From contig NZ_CP014844.1 in the NCBI RefSeq assembly GCF_001598055.1, positions 4,491,642 to 4,555,641 on the forward strand: DNA of 64,000 bases, read 5' to 3'. Origin of the DNA: Cupriavidus nantongensis (GTDB lineage Bacteria; Pseudomonadota; Gammaproteobacteria; Burkholderiales; Burkholderiaceae). Below, in pieces: positions 1-7,307 of the stretch. The notes under the pieces were generated by a model. That model saw only the letters and a list, made by a program, of their open reading frames with translations. It made no database searches and was not told the origin of the DNA. Made by a program: the position numbers and the translations under genes. Each line of letters starts with the position of its first letter. Position 1 is the stretch's first letter.

Positions 1-1054
1 CCGCATCGAGCAGCAGCGGATACCCCGCCGTATCGTCCGGTTGGGGCGGCAGATGCGGGCAATCCGTGACGGTGAGGCGCGTGCCGCTGCGCAGCGTGCG
101 CACCGAGGCGCTGCCGGTGAAGACCAGCGCGCGGACCTCGATCGCTTCCATCACCTGTTCGGCGACGCGCTGCGCGCTGGCCGTGTCCGGCGCCAGCGAC
201 AGGCTGACTGAAAAATAGGGATCCGGGCTCACGGCACGGACGGAAAAAACGCCGTAGCGCGACGGCGCATGCCCACGGATCGCGCGCTTGGCTTCGGGGT
301 CCCATGCGCTCACTGCCACACCGCCCACCGCAGCCCGCGTCTCACAGATCAACTGCTGGATGGCGTCAGCCGATTCCTGGCTATGCGCACGGTGGTAACG
401 AATGCCGCCGCCGGCCGCAGATTCGGGGTCTTCCGGCAATTGCGCGCTGTCGGCAAAGATCACCACGGCATGGCCGAAGGGAGATTCGTCGTCTTCCACC
501 ACGGTATATCCGAGACCGGCCTCAGCCAGCAGGCGCGACAAGAATTGGTAGTCGGTCTCGCGGAATTGCGCGATGTGGTCGCGTTCACCGAACGCGGCGA
601 TGCGGGCTTCGGCACCGGCGGCGTAACGCCAGTGTGCATACGGCGCATAGTCCTGAAGAACGGCTTCGATGATGCTGTCGAGCGTGCGCTTCTGGAACAC
701 CTGACTGTGGCGCTGCTGCGTGGTCAGCCACAGCCAAGGGATCACGGTCAGGCGATAGCGCGCCAGGCTGCCGTCGGCACCAAGCTTCTCGGCCTGCCGG
801 ATCAGGCCGGTGCGGCGTGACTGGCTACCGTCGGCGAGCGTAGTCAGCAACGTGACGCGCTGCCCCATCAGACTGTCCAGCGCGATATCGACATTGGCGC
901 TGACCGCAACGATGCGCCATTCGAACAGCGCCGAGATGGCTTCGCGGCCGATCCAGCCCTCCACCGCCAACTCCTCGAGCGGCCCTTCTCCATCCAGTGC
1001 ATACAGACGATGGGTAGAGGAAAAGAGATGTTGGTAGAGGCTTGCAGTGTCCAT
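1..1054 (-). CDS. vgrG: Type VI secretion tip protein VgrG, N-terminal part (runs off left edge)
   Basis: An uninterrupted frame from ATG at 1054 to the window edge gives about 351 residues, the N-terminal gp27-like part of a VgrG spike (full proteins are usually 600-900 residues). Family signs seen: an aromatic N-terminus (YQHLFSSTHRLYALDGEG), a GREAIS...FEWRI strand region, the segment RETDYQFLSRLLAEAGLGY near residue 175, and LRSGTRLTVTDCPH near residue 325. VgrG sits on the tip of the Hcp tube and carries effectors into target cells. The gp5-like domain and any C-terminal effector extension lie outside the window. The start has a weak GGAAA ribosome site. No other T6SS gene is visible here, so this may be an orphan vgrG island. 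Confidence 0.88.
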   Translation of the reverse strand, partial: MDTASLYQHLFSSTHRLYALDGEGPLEELAVEGWIGREAISALFEWRIVAVSANVDIALDSLMGQRVTLLTTLADGSQSRRTGLIRQAEKLGADGSLARYRLTVIPWLWLTTQQRHSQVFQKRTLDSIIEAVLQDYAPYAHWRYAAGAEARIAAFGERDHIAQFRETDYQFLSRLLAEAGLGYTVVEDDESPFGHAVVIFADSAQLPEDPESAAGGGIRYHRAHSQESADAIQQLICETRAAVGGVAVSAWDPEAKRAIRGHAPSRYGVFSVRAVSPDPYFSVSLSLAPDTASAQRVAEQVMEAIEVRALVFTGSASVRTLRSGTRLTVTDCPHLPPQPDDTAGYPLLLDA

Positions 1055-1404
1055 TTTCCGATGCGTCAAACCGCCGTGTTGTTCGGACGCGCTATTGCGA
1101 CCTCGGCGCATAGCAATCGGCTATTTGTGCCTCTGCATCTAAAGGAAATCAACGAAGCGCCCCGGATTCGACGCGCAATATTTATCTCGATCAAATTTAC
1201 CGAAGCTTTTGTCTTCTCAACGGCACGTGATCTCACTTGGAATGCGCTCTTAGTATTTCGGCTATTTGCTGGCGAGGAAGGCTCGGGCAGGATGCGGCGT
1301 CCGTATCGGAATGCGAACTGTCTTATCGCGCCGCGTGCCGTGGCGCGAGAGACTGAGGCTGTCATCGAACAACGGTGACCGAGTGTGGAAACTCGAACGC
1401 TTAC
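1055..1404. other. Intergenic stretch upstream of vgrG, no convincing gene
   Basis: This stretch lies between the vgrG start and the structured segment near 1411. It is visibly more AT-rich around 1120-1270 than the flanks and should hold the leftward vgrG promoter. Open frames on both strands here have low-complexity, Arg-rich products without family features, and I regard them as chance frames. Confidence 0.5.
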
Positions 1405-1410
1405 CCCTGC

Positions 1411-1546
1411 GGCAATCGCTCTGGCGATTGCCCGCATCCGCTTACGCGCGAAAGCCACCTTTATGGCGGGCCGGGCGAGGCAGCCGTCAGGCTGACCGGG
1501 ATTGGGGTAAGCACCGGTTTCCACCCTCGTCGTCAGGCCCGCCGCC
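1411..1546 (+). ncRNA. Candidate structured RNA or leader upstream of a 62-aa ORF
   Basis: Perfect complementary segments nest into one fold. A first hairpin pairs GGCAATCGC (1411-1419) with GCGATTGCC (1424-1432) across a 4-nt loop. A three-way junction follows: outer stem GGCGGGCC (1465-1472) with GGCCCGCC (1536-1543), continued by CGAGG (1476-1480) with CCTCG (1525-1529). It encloses hairpin CAGCC-gtca-GGCTG (1481-1494) and hairpin ACCGG (1495-1499) with CCGGT (1514-1518). The loop GGGT (1505-1508) could also pair with ACCC (1523-1526). It ends about 50 nt before the ATG at 1595. No known riboswitch family is recognised. The orientation is inferred from the downstream ORF. Confidence 0.45.
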
Positions 1547-1594
1547 CTCCTCTTGCGTCGCGCGGCGGACCTTCATGCAACGATTGGAGGTCCT

Positions 1595-1783
1595 ATGTCG
1601 GAAATCGATCTATCTACGGCGCGGTACAGTCTCTTGGCGGTGGCAGCGGGCATTGATGGGGTGCTTGCCTTGCTGGAGCAGCAGAGTGAATGGTGGGAAG
1701 GCGGCTTTGCGGCGTTTTGCCTGTTGGAATTGGTGAAGGCGCAGTTGGAGCGGGTGCTGGAGGACGAGTTGCCGGCCGCTTGA
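1595..1783 (+). CDS. Small hypothetical protein, 62 aa
   Basis: The ATG at 1595 is preceded by a good ribosome site (GGAGG at 1586-1590, 4 nt spacing). The product is acidic and helical-looking: MSEIDLSTARYSLL, a short linker EQQSEWW, then CLLELVKAQLERVLEDEL, with no signal peptide and no cysteine motif. The helix-linker-helix pattern loosely recalls small DUF3077-type proteins of Burkholderiales and Pseudomonas, but I cannot assign it. Reading starts downstream of the candidate structured RNA, so the two may form a regulated unit. An upstream in-frame start at 1553 exists but has no ribosome site and would cut into the leader. Confidence 0.6.
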   Translation: MSEIDLSTARYSLLAVAAGIDGVLALLEQQSEWWEGGFAAFCLLELVKAQLERVLEDELPAA

Positions 1784-1851
1784 TGCTGGCCGCTTGCCGG
1801 CACCAACGGTTGGCATTGCGGTTAAGCGTGTCTTCTCTTGCTTGTTTTCTT

Positions 1852-1875
1852 CCCTCTCCCGCTTGCGGGAGAGGG
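1852..1875. repeat. REP-like palindrome, copy 1
   Basis: Perfect palindrome: CCCTCTCCCGC (1852-1862), TT, GCGGGAGAGGG (1865-1875). The adjoining bases to about 1892 (gggccagagcatcaac) recur in reverse orientation next to copy 2 at 2484-2509, so the repeat unit is longer than the hairpin. It lies downstream of the 62-aa ORF and of the leftward HTH gene and could act as a bidirectional hairpin, but it has no T-run. Confidence 0.75.
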
Positions 1876-1960
1876 GCGAGGGCCAGAGCATCAACAAAGT
1901 GAATCGGCGTGCGAAGGGTCTTATCGCGCCGAGCACCACGAAGCGTAAGACCGCGCCTTC

Positions 1961-2431
1961 CTATGCCGCAGAGCCAGCGTCACCGCACTGTGACTCCGCC
2001 TTGATGGCCCATCCCGTCTTCGCTCTACGCAATACGATCCTGTGCTGCGCCGTGCTCTTCGTTACCTTGATTCGTTCACATTCCGTGGCCTTCAACACTC
2101 TGCCTTCTGCGTTCGTCGGGTAAAGCCGACGCATCAGTTTGTCGGCCCAGCTTGGCACCTTGCCGCGCGCTTCCCAACGGGTGACGGCCTCTTCATTGCT
2201 TCCCAGCAGTTTCGCCAAACCGCCTTGCGATTGCATCAAGCCAACACTGCGGACATAGCGAAATTCCGAACCGGTGAGCGAAGATGGCTTCTTTGCCAGA
2301 GCGAGGCAGATGGCAACGAAAACGCCATCCAAATCTATGATGGACACACCTTTACCGTAGGGCGTGTTTAGGATTTTGTATCCATTGGCCAGCCATACGT
2401 TCTTGAGACCGCTGTCTGTGTAGTGGTACAT
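1961..2431 (-). CDS. HTH (XRE-like) DNA-binding regulator
   Basis: 156 residues. The N-terminus MYHYTDSGLKNVWLANGYK is a recognisable opening of a family of small bacterial HTH proteins. A cro/C1-type helix-turn-helix sits at about residues 62-100 (SVGLMQSQGGLAKLLGSNE, then AVTRWEARGKVPSWADKLMR). The C-terminal 50 residues are basic. The fold resembles MqsA/HigA-type antitoxins, but no toxin-sized partner gene adjoins it on either side. It stands alone between two inverted REP-like palindromes. The start is set by the conserved N-terminus; the GGAAG just before it is unusually close. Function: DNA-binding regulator, targets unknown. Confidence 0.75.
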   Translation of the reverse strand: MYHYTDSGLKNVWLANGYKILNTPYGKGVSIIDLDGVFVAICLALAKKPSSLTGSEFRYVRSVGLMQSQGGLAKLLGSNEEAVTRWEARGKVPSWADKLMRRLYPTNAEGRVLKATECERIKVTKSTAQHRIVLRRAKTGWAIKAESQCGDAGSAA

Positions 2432-2483
2432 CTTCCATGTCGGCTAGTTGATGACTTCGTTGATGCGCTGGCCCTCTCCCCCG

Positions 2484-2509
2484 CCCCTCTCCCGCAAGCG
2501 GGAGAGGGG
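2484..2509. repeat. REP-like palindrome, copy 2 (inverted relative to copy 1)
   Basis: Perfect palindrome: CCCCTCTCCCGC (2484-2495), AA, GCGGGAGAGGGG (2498-2509). The left flank, gttgatgcgctggccct (2459-2475), is the near-reverse complement of the flank of copy 1. The two copies thus form a converging pair around the HTH gene. This copy lies upstream of that gene and downstream of the TRAP operon, which also ends here, so it may serve as a transcript-end hairpin for the latter. Confidence 0.75.
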
Positions 2510-2623
2510 AGCAAACAGGCGGGAGGAAAAAGGTTCTAAGTGCTCATCCGCGACAGCAGCGCGCTCACCGGTTCACTCTGCGTTAAGGCCCGCTTCCTGA
2601 GTGCCGCGTCACGTAAAGTCGAA

Positions 2624-4498
2624 TCACAAAAACCCAATCGAAAACCAAGGCACCAACGTCAACAGCACCAGCGCCACAAACAACGCCGCCATATGCGGCC
2701 ATACCTTTGGCATCGCCACGTCGGGCGACACGCGGCCAATCGCGCAGGCCGCATAAAATCCCACGCCAAAAGGCGGCGCGAACAACCCGAGCCCCATCGC
2801 AAAGATCACCACCATGGCGTAGTGCACCTCATGCACGCCGACCAGCTTCGCAATCGGGAACAGCAAAGGCCCGAACAGCACAATTGCCGGGATGCCTTCC
2901 AGCAGGCTACCGAGGAGGACAAACGCCAGCGCCGATACCAGCAGGAAGCCGGTCTTGCCGCCGGGGACGGCCGACAGGATTTCGACCAGGTCTTGCGCGA
3001 AGCCGGACTGGGTCAGCGACCAGGCCATCGCGGTGGCGCAGCCGACGATCAGCAGGATTGCCCCGGACAGCGCCGCGGTATCCAGCAGCATCGGGTAGAT
3101 CCGGCGCCAGTCGAACTGGCGGTACACCAGGACCCCTGCCACCACCGCATAGAAGACGCCGATGGTGGACACCTCGGTGGCGGTGGCGACGCCCTCCACC
3201 ACGGCGGTGCGAATGATGACGGGCAGCGCCAGCGCTGGCAGCGCAACCAGCAAGGCCTTCACGATCGCCGAGCGCGACGGCCGGGGCACGCGGCTCATGT
3301 CTTCCTTGCGGGTCTGGAACCAGACCACCAGCGACATCATCACCAGGCCCACTGCCGCGGGCATCAGGCCACCGATGAACAGCGAGGTGATCGACACCCC
3401 CGTTACCGATCCGACCGTGATCAGCACGATGCTGGGCGGGATGGTCTCGGACATCGCGCCCGACGCCGACAGCAGTCCGATCAGGTCGCCATCGTTGGCA
3501 CCGCGCCGCTTCATTTCAGGAAACAGGCTGGGCGCCACGGCGGCCATGTCGGCGGCCTTGGCGCCGGAGATTCCGGAAACGATATACATCGCGCCCAGCA
3601 GCACATACTGCAAGCCGCCGCGCAGATGACCGATCAGGCTGACCAGGAAATGGATCATCGCGCGCGCCAGGCCGGTCATCTCGATCAACGCGCCCAGGAA
3701 GACAAAGAGCGGCACCGCCAGCAGGATCAGGTGCGACATGCCTTCCTGCATGCGGTTCGGGATGATGGACAGCGGCGTGGCCGTGGACAGCGACAGATAG
3801 CACAGTGTGGCCAGTCCGAAGGCGAAGGCGATCGGTACGCCGATCGCGACGCATGCGACCAGCATCAGCAGGAAGAAGATCACCAGATTGACATTGCCCA
3901 GCGTCATCAGCGTCGGCGACAGCAGCCACAGCAGGCTGCCGCACAACGCCACCATCAGGCCGGTCGCCGCCACCGGCTTCCAGTGCGCCGCAAGCAGTCG
4001 CAAGCTTGCCGCGAGCAGCATCAGCACGACACCGGCCAGCACCGCGGCGGCGCGGTAGGCTTCACTGATCTCCAGCGTCGGTGTCGACACCTCGAGATGC
4101 TCGGTCAGGTGCTCCCATGCCGGCCGCAGCAACAGCGACAGGAATGCCACCACCAGCCACATGCCGAGCGCATCCACCCAGGCGCGCCGGGCCGGCGACA
4201 GGTTCTTGATAAAGGTGGTCAGCTGCATGTGGCTGCCGCGGTCCAGCGCGATGATGGCGCCGAGCATCGCCAGCCACAGGAACAGGATGCTGGCCAGTTC
4301 ATCGGTCCAGGGCACCGGCTGATGCAGGGCGTAGCGCGCGAACGCGCCGCCGCCCAGTAACAGGATCTCTGCCAGCACGATCAGCGCGGCCGGCACTTCC
4401 ACCACGCACGCGATCAGGCGGCGCCAGCACGCCGCGGCGGCTGACGGCGCTGAACGCGCCGAGGGCGCTGGCGCAATGGCTTCAGCGGTGTGCTCCAT
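2624..4498 (-). CDS. TRAP transporter, fused small (DctQ) and large (DctM) membrane subunits
   Basis: 624 residues from ATG at 4498, preceded by AAGGAG. Residues about 25-170 form a four-helix DctQ domain (FARYALHQPVPWTDELASILFLW is its hallmark region, with the conserved W-[ST]-[DE]-E). Two further helices join it to a DctM domain from about 200 to the end, with the GIPIAFAFG-like segment GVPIAFAFG, VPLFVFLGALIEMTGLA and SGISGAKAADMAAV. Together these form the sodium-driven permease that accepts substrate from the DctP protein encoded immediately upstream (38 bp gap). The fused form is less common than separate dctQ and dctM genes. The neighbours point to a sugar acid such as L-gulonate, mannonate or a hexuronate. 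Confidence 0.9.
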   Translation of the reverse strand: MEHTAEAIAPAPSARSAPSAAAACWRRLIACVVEVPAALIVLAEILLLGGGAFARYALHQPVPWTDELASILFLWLAMLGAIIALDRGSHMQLTTFIKNLSPARRAWVDALGMWLVVAFLSLLLRPAWEHLTEHLEVSTPTLEISEAYRAAAVLAGVVLMLLAASLRLLAAHWKPVAATGLMVALCGSLLWLLSPTLMTLGNVNLVIFFLLMLVACVAIGVPIAFAFGLATLCYLSLSTATPLSIIPNRMQEGMSHLILLAVPLFVFLGALIEMTGLARAMIHFLVSLIGHLRGGLQYVLLGAMYIVSGISGAKAADMAAVAPSLFPEMKRRGANDGDLIGLLSASGAMSETIPPSIVLITVGSVTGVSITSLFIGGLMPAAVGLVMMSLVVWFQTRKEDMSRVPRPSRSAIVKALLVALPALALPVIIRTAVVEGVATATEVSTIGVFYAVVAGVLVYRQFDWRRIYPMLLDTAALSGAILLIVGCATAMAWSLTQSGFAQDLVEILSAVPGGKTGFLLVSALAFVLLGSLLEGIPAIVLFGPLLFPIAKLVGVHEVHYAMVVIFAMGLGLFAPPFGVGFYAACAIGRVSPDVAMPKVWPHMAALFVALVLLTLVPWFSIGFL

Positions 4499-4536
4499 CG
4501 ATGTCTCCTTTCCTTCTTTATCATTGGTACCAGCCG

Positions 4537-5556
4537 TCATGCGAGACGGCCCGCGTATTTCTCCAGCTTGGACCACGCTTCGTCGCCGTACCGCTTCTTC
4601 CATTCGGTATAGAAGCCGGCGCCTTCCAGCAAGGCACGGAACGGCGCGGGATCGGGCTGGTTGAAGACGATGCCGAGGCGGCTCAGCTCGGCCTGCGCAT
4701 CGGTATTCAGGCGCGCGATGTCCTCGCGCTGCTTCAGCGCCGCCGCGGTGAAGTGGGTCGTGATGGCGGCCTGGACTTCAGCCGGCAGCGCCCGGAATTT
4801 CTTCGCGTTGCCGAAGATGAAGTGCCCATCCCAGGTGTGTCCGGTGAGCGCGCAGAATTTCTGCACTTCATAGAGCTTGGCGCTGCGGATCAGCGCGAGC
4901 GGGTTCTCCTGTCCGTCGACGACGCGCGTCTGCAGCGCCGAGTAAAGCTCGCCGAACGGGATGGCTGTGGGCGACGCGCCCAGTGTCTTGAACATCGAAA
5001 TCCACAGCGGGATGCCGGGCACGCGCACCTTGAAGCCCTTCAGGTCCGCCGGCGTGTTGATCGGCCGGCTCGCCGAAGTGATGTTGCGATAGCCGTTGTC
5101 CAGGCATTTGTCGAAGACGTGCAGGTTCACCTTGCCGAGCGCAGCGCGCACATAGGCGCCGACATCGCCGTCCATCGCGGCCCAGACCGTGGCGTAGTCC
5201 TTGAAGGCAAAGGCCACGCCGTTGATGCCGGCGGTCGGCACCAGGGTCTGCAGGTTGGTGCCGGCCGTCGACATGAAATCCATCGCGCCGGTCCGCACCT
5301 GCGCAATCATGTCGGGCTCGCTGCCCAGCTGGCTGTTGGGATAGACCTGCAGGTCGACCTTGCCACCGGTGTCCTGGCGGATCGCCACCGCCGCCTGCTG
5401 GATGCGCAGCGTGCCCGGATGATCGGCGGGAAAGGAGGTGCCGTACTTCAGGCGAATGGTGGCGGCCTGGGCCAGTGCATGGGCTGCCGGCAGCGTCATC
5501 GCCAGCGTGCCGGCGGCCAGCGCGCCGAAACGGCGTCGGGTTAACAGAACGGCCAT
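4537..5556 (-). CDS. dctP: TRAP transporter substrate-binding protein (DctP family)
   Basis: 339 residues, the normal length. The N-terminus TRRRFGALAAGTLAMTLPA is a twin-arginine-type signal ending near ALAQA, so export through Tat is likely. Mature protein shows DctP features: RLKYGTSFPADHP at the start, YPNSQLGSEPDMIAQVRTGAMDFM, the ligand-contact region KGFKVRVPGIPLWISMFKTLGA (Arg in VRVP binds the substrate carboxylate in this family), and the FGELYSALQTRVVDGQENP signature. It captures an organic or sugar acid in the periplasm and hands it to the fused DctQM. First transporter gene after uxuB (36 bp gap), so uxuB-dctP-dctQM is probably one operon. Confidence 0.92.
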   Translation of the reverse strand: MAVLLTRRRFGALAAGTLAMTLPAAHALAQAATIRLKYGTSFPADHPGTLRIQQAAVAIRQDTGGKVDLQVYPNSQLGSEPDMIAQVRTGAMDFMSTAGTNLQTLVPTAGINGVAFAFKDYATVWAAMDGDVGAYVRAALGKVNLHVFDKCLDNGYRNITSASRPINTPADLKGFKVRVPGIPLWISMFKTLGASPTAIPFGELYSALQTRVVDGQENPLALIRSAKLYEVQKFCALTGHTWDGHFIFGNAKKFRALPAEVQAAITTHFTAAALKQREDIARLNTDAQAELSRLGIVFNQPDPAPFRALLEGAGFYTEWKKRYGDEAWSKLEKYAGRLA

Positions 5557-5592
5557 GGTGGGGTGGTCTCCTCGTTGTCGGTTGGGGATGGC

Positions 5593-7038
5593 TCAGGACG
5601 ACAGCAGCGCGGCGGCGCCGCCGGCGCGCAGCACCGCCAGGTGGCGGGCCAGGCGGTCAGCCAGCGGTGCGGGCCACGGCTCGCTGCCAAAGACAGGTGC
5701 GTGGGCGAGTGCCTGTCTGACGGCGTCGGCATCGCTGTGGGCATCGCGCAGGCACGCCGCCAGCGCGGGCGCGCCGGGGTCATCAAAGGCAAGCGCGTGG
5801 CCGCTATCGCTGCGTCCGCTGCGCAGGCAATGCAGCCACGCCGCAAGCGCGCGTTCGAGCCACGGCCGCTCGGTGCCGGCGCTGGCGCGCAGCGCGGGCA
5901 ACCAGCGCACCGGCACCTTCTGCGTGCCGTCGGCTGCAATCTGCGCGGTGCGATGGTCGAGCGCAGCATTGCGCAAGCGCTGCAGCAAGGCCTCGCTGTA
6001 AGCGGCCACGTCATACCCTGGCGGCGCTTGCACGGTGGCGCGCAGGTCTGCCATCACGCCGCGCGCGAAGGCGCCGACCAGCGGATCGCCCATGGCCTCG
6101 GCAACGGTCTGCAGCCCGCACAGTTGTCCGGCATACGCGATGGCGGAATGCGTGCCGTTGAGCAGCTGCAGCTTCATCGCCTGGAACGGACGAACATCCC
6201 CGGTCAGCAGCGCGCCGCCCGCCTCCCATGCCGGCCGGGGCCCGGCAAAGCGGTCCTCGATCACCCATTGCGTGAAGGCTTCGCAGACGATCGCGGCCTC
6301 GTCGCGCAAACCCAGGCGGCGCTGCGCGTCGCGGCGCGATGCCGGCGTGGCGGCGGGGACGATGCGGTCCACCATGGTGTTGGGGAATGCCACGTCGTCG
6401 CGCACGCGGCGAGCCAGCGCGGGGTCCGTCAGCGCTGCGTACTGCGCCAGCAGCCTGCGCAGCGTGTCGCCGTTGGCTGCCATGTTGTCGCAGCAGACGA
6501 TGCTCAGCGGCGCCCCGGCGGGCCGGCGGCGCAGTCCTGCAGCAAGCACGCCGAGCGTGCTTCTGGGTGTGTCCGGATGGGCCAGGTCGTGGCGGATATC
6601 GGGATGGTCCGCATCCAGGTCGGCACTGGACGGATGCTGGCAGTAGCCCTTTTCTGTCACGGTGCTGGTCACCACGGCGACACCGGGATCGGCCATCGCG
6701 CCGAGCACCTCCTCCAGCGCATGCGGGGCGTACCACGCCTGCACCACGGCGCCTACGATGCGCGTCGTGGCGGCCGCGCCTTCGCACTCTGTCACCGAAT
6801 ACAGGAAGTCCTGCGCCGCCAGCGTGCGGGGTGTGCGTGGCTCCCGCAGGCTGACGCCGACGATGCCCCAGCGGTGGTCCCCGGCGCGTATCGCCGCCTC
6901 GGTGTACAGCGCCTGGTGCGCACGATGGAACGCGCCGAGGCCCAGATGCAGCATGCCGCGCGACAAGCGGCCGCGGTCGTAGCCGGGCTGTTGCACTTCA
7001 GCGTTGGCGCGGCAGCAGTTGCGTTGTGTGAGCCTCAT
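5593..7038 (-). CDS. uxuB: D-mannonate oxidoreductase / fructuronate reductase, mannitol dehydrogenase family
   Basis: 481 residues from ATG at 7038, which has GAGGGA six bases upstream; the open frame extends further but without a better start. N-terminal NAD-binding motif LHLGLGAFHRAHQALYTE (about residue 30) and the long-chain mannitol dehydrogenase catalytic segment KLQLLNGTHSAIAY are both present, with the CCDNMAANG motif between them. It interconverts D-fructuronate and D-mannonate with NADH. Its partner ManD is encoded divergently, and the TRAP genes follow it. Mannitol or altronate specificity cannot be excluded from sequence, but ManD next door makes mannonate the best reading. Confidence 0.88.
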   Translation of the reverse strand: MRLTQRNCCRANAEVQQPGYDRGRLSRGMLHLGLGAFHRAHQALYTEAAIRAGDHRWGIVGVSLREPRTPRTLAAQDFLYSVTECEGAAATTRIVGAVVQAWYAPHALEEVLGAMADPGVAVVTSTVTEKGYCQHPSSADLDADHPDIRHDLAHPDTPRSTLGVLAAGLRRRPAGAPLSIVCCDNMAANGDTLRRLLAQYAALTDPALARRVRDDVAFPNTMVDRIVPAATPASRRDAQRRLGLRDEAAIVCEAFTQWVIEDRFAGPRPAWEAGGALLTGDVRPFQAMKLQLLNGTHSAIAYAGQLCGLQTVAEAMGDPLVGAFARGVMADLRATVQAPPGYDVAAYSEALLQRLRNAALDHRTAQIAADGTQKVPVRWLPALRASAGTERPWLERALAAWLHCLRSGRSDSGHALAFDDPGAPALAACLRDAHSDADAVRQALAHAPVFGSEPWPAPLADRLARHLAVLRAGGAAALLSS

Positions 7039-7307
7039 CGGCGGTCCCTCGGCAGGTCTGTTGGCAGCAGCATCGTGCGTGCATCCGGCGTTGTCTTCGA
7101 TGCGAAGAAGTTTGCACGCAGCCGTGGTGTCCGACATGCGGTGCTTTCGCGATTCACTGCGGCAAGCGCTGCATTTGATTGCGGAATCGGCCGTACTCCG
7201 CCGCAATCCGCCCGCAGTACTCTGGGCCGCATCCACACCGATGCAGGCGTTGCGCCACCATACGGCGCCATCGGGCTACGACAACGACGATCCGGCCGGA
7301 GACACCC
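7039..7307. promoter_or_regulatory. Divergent promoter region of the sugar-acid cluster
   Basis: 269 bp separate uxuB (leftward) from manD (rightward), so this must hold both promoters. Two candidate operator-like elements are seen: an imperfect palindrome GCAAGCGCTGC (7162-7172), reminiscent of LacI-family sites, and the arms GATTGCGG (7177-7184) and CCGCAATC (7201-7208), spaced 16 bp. No regulator gene for the cluster lies in the window. Site identity is inference only. Confidence 0.4.

Noticed and set aside
231..260. Possible frameshift in vgrG at a run of six A
   Set aside because: On recounting, the frame from 1054 passes through the run (GTT TTT TCC) and continues into convincing VgrG sequence, so the gene is intact.
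1066..1524. 152-residue minus-strand frame upstream of vgrG
   Set aside because: No ribosome site, Arg/Ala-rich chance composition, and it overlaps the candidate structured RNA. Such frames are often artefacts of structured non-coding DNA.
2540..4360. 606-residue plus-strand open frame opposite the TRAP permease gene
   Set aside because: Its product is dominated by Gln, His and Arg, typical of the antisense frame of a hydrophobic GC-rich gene. The minus strand encodes a clear DctQM.
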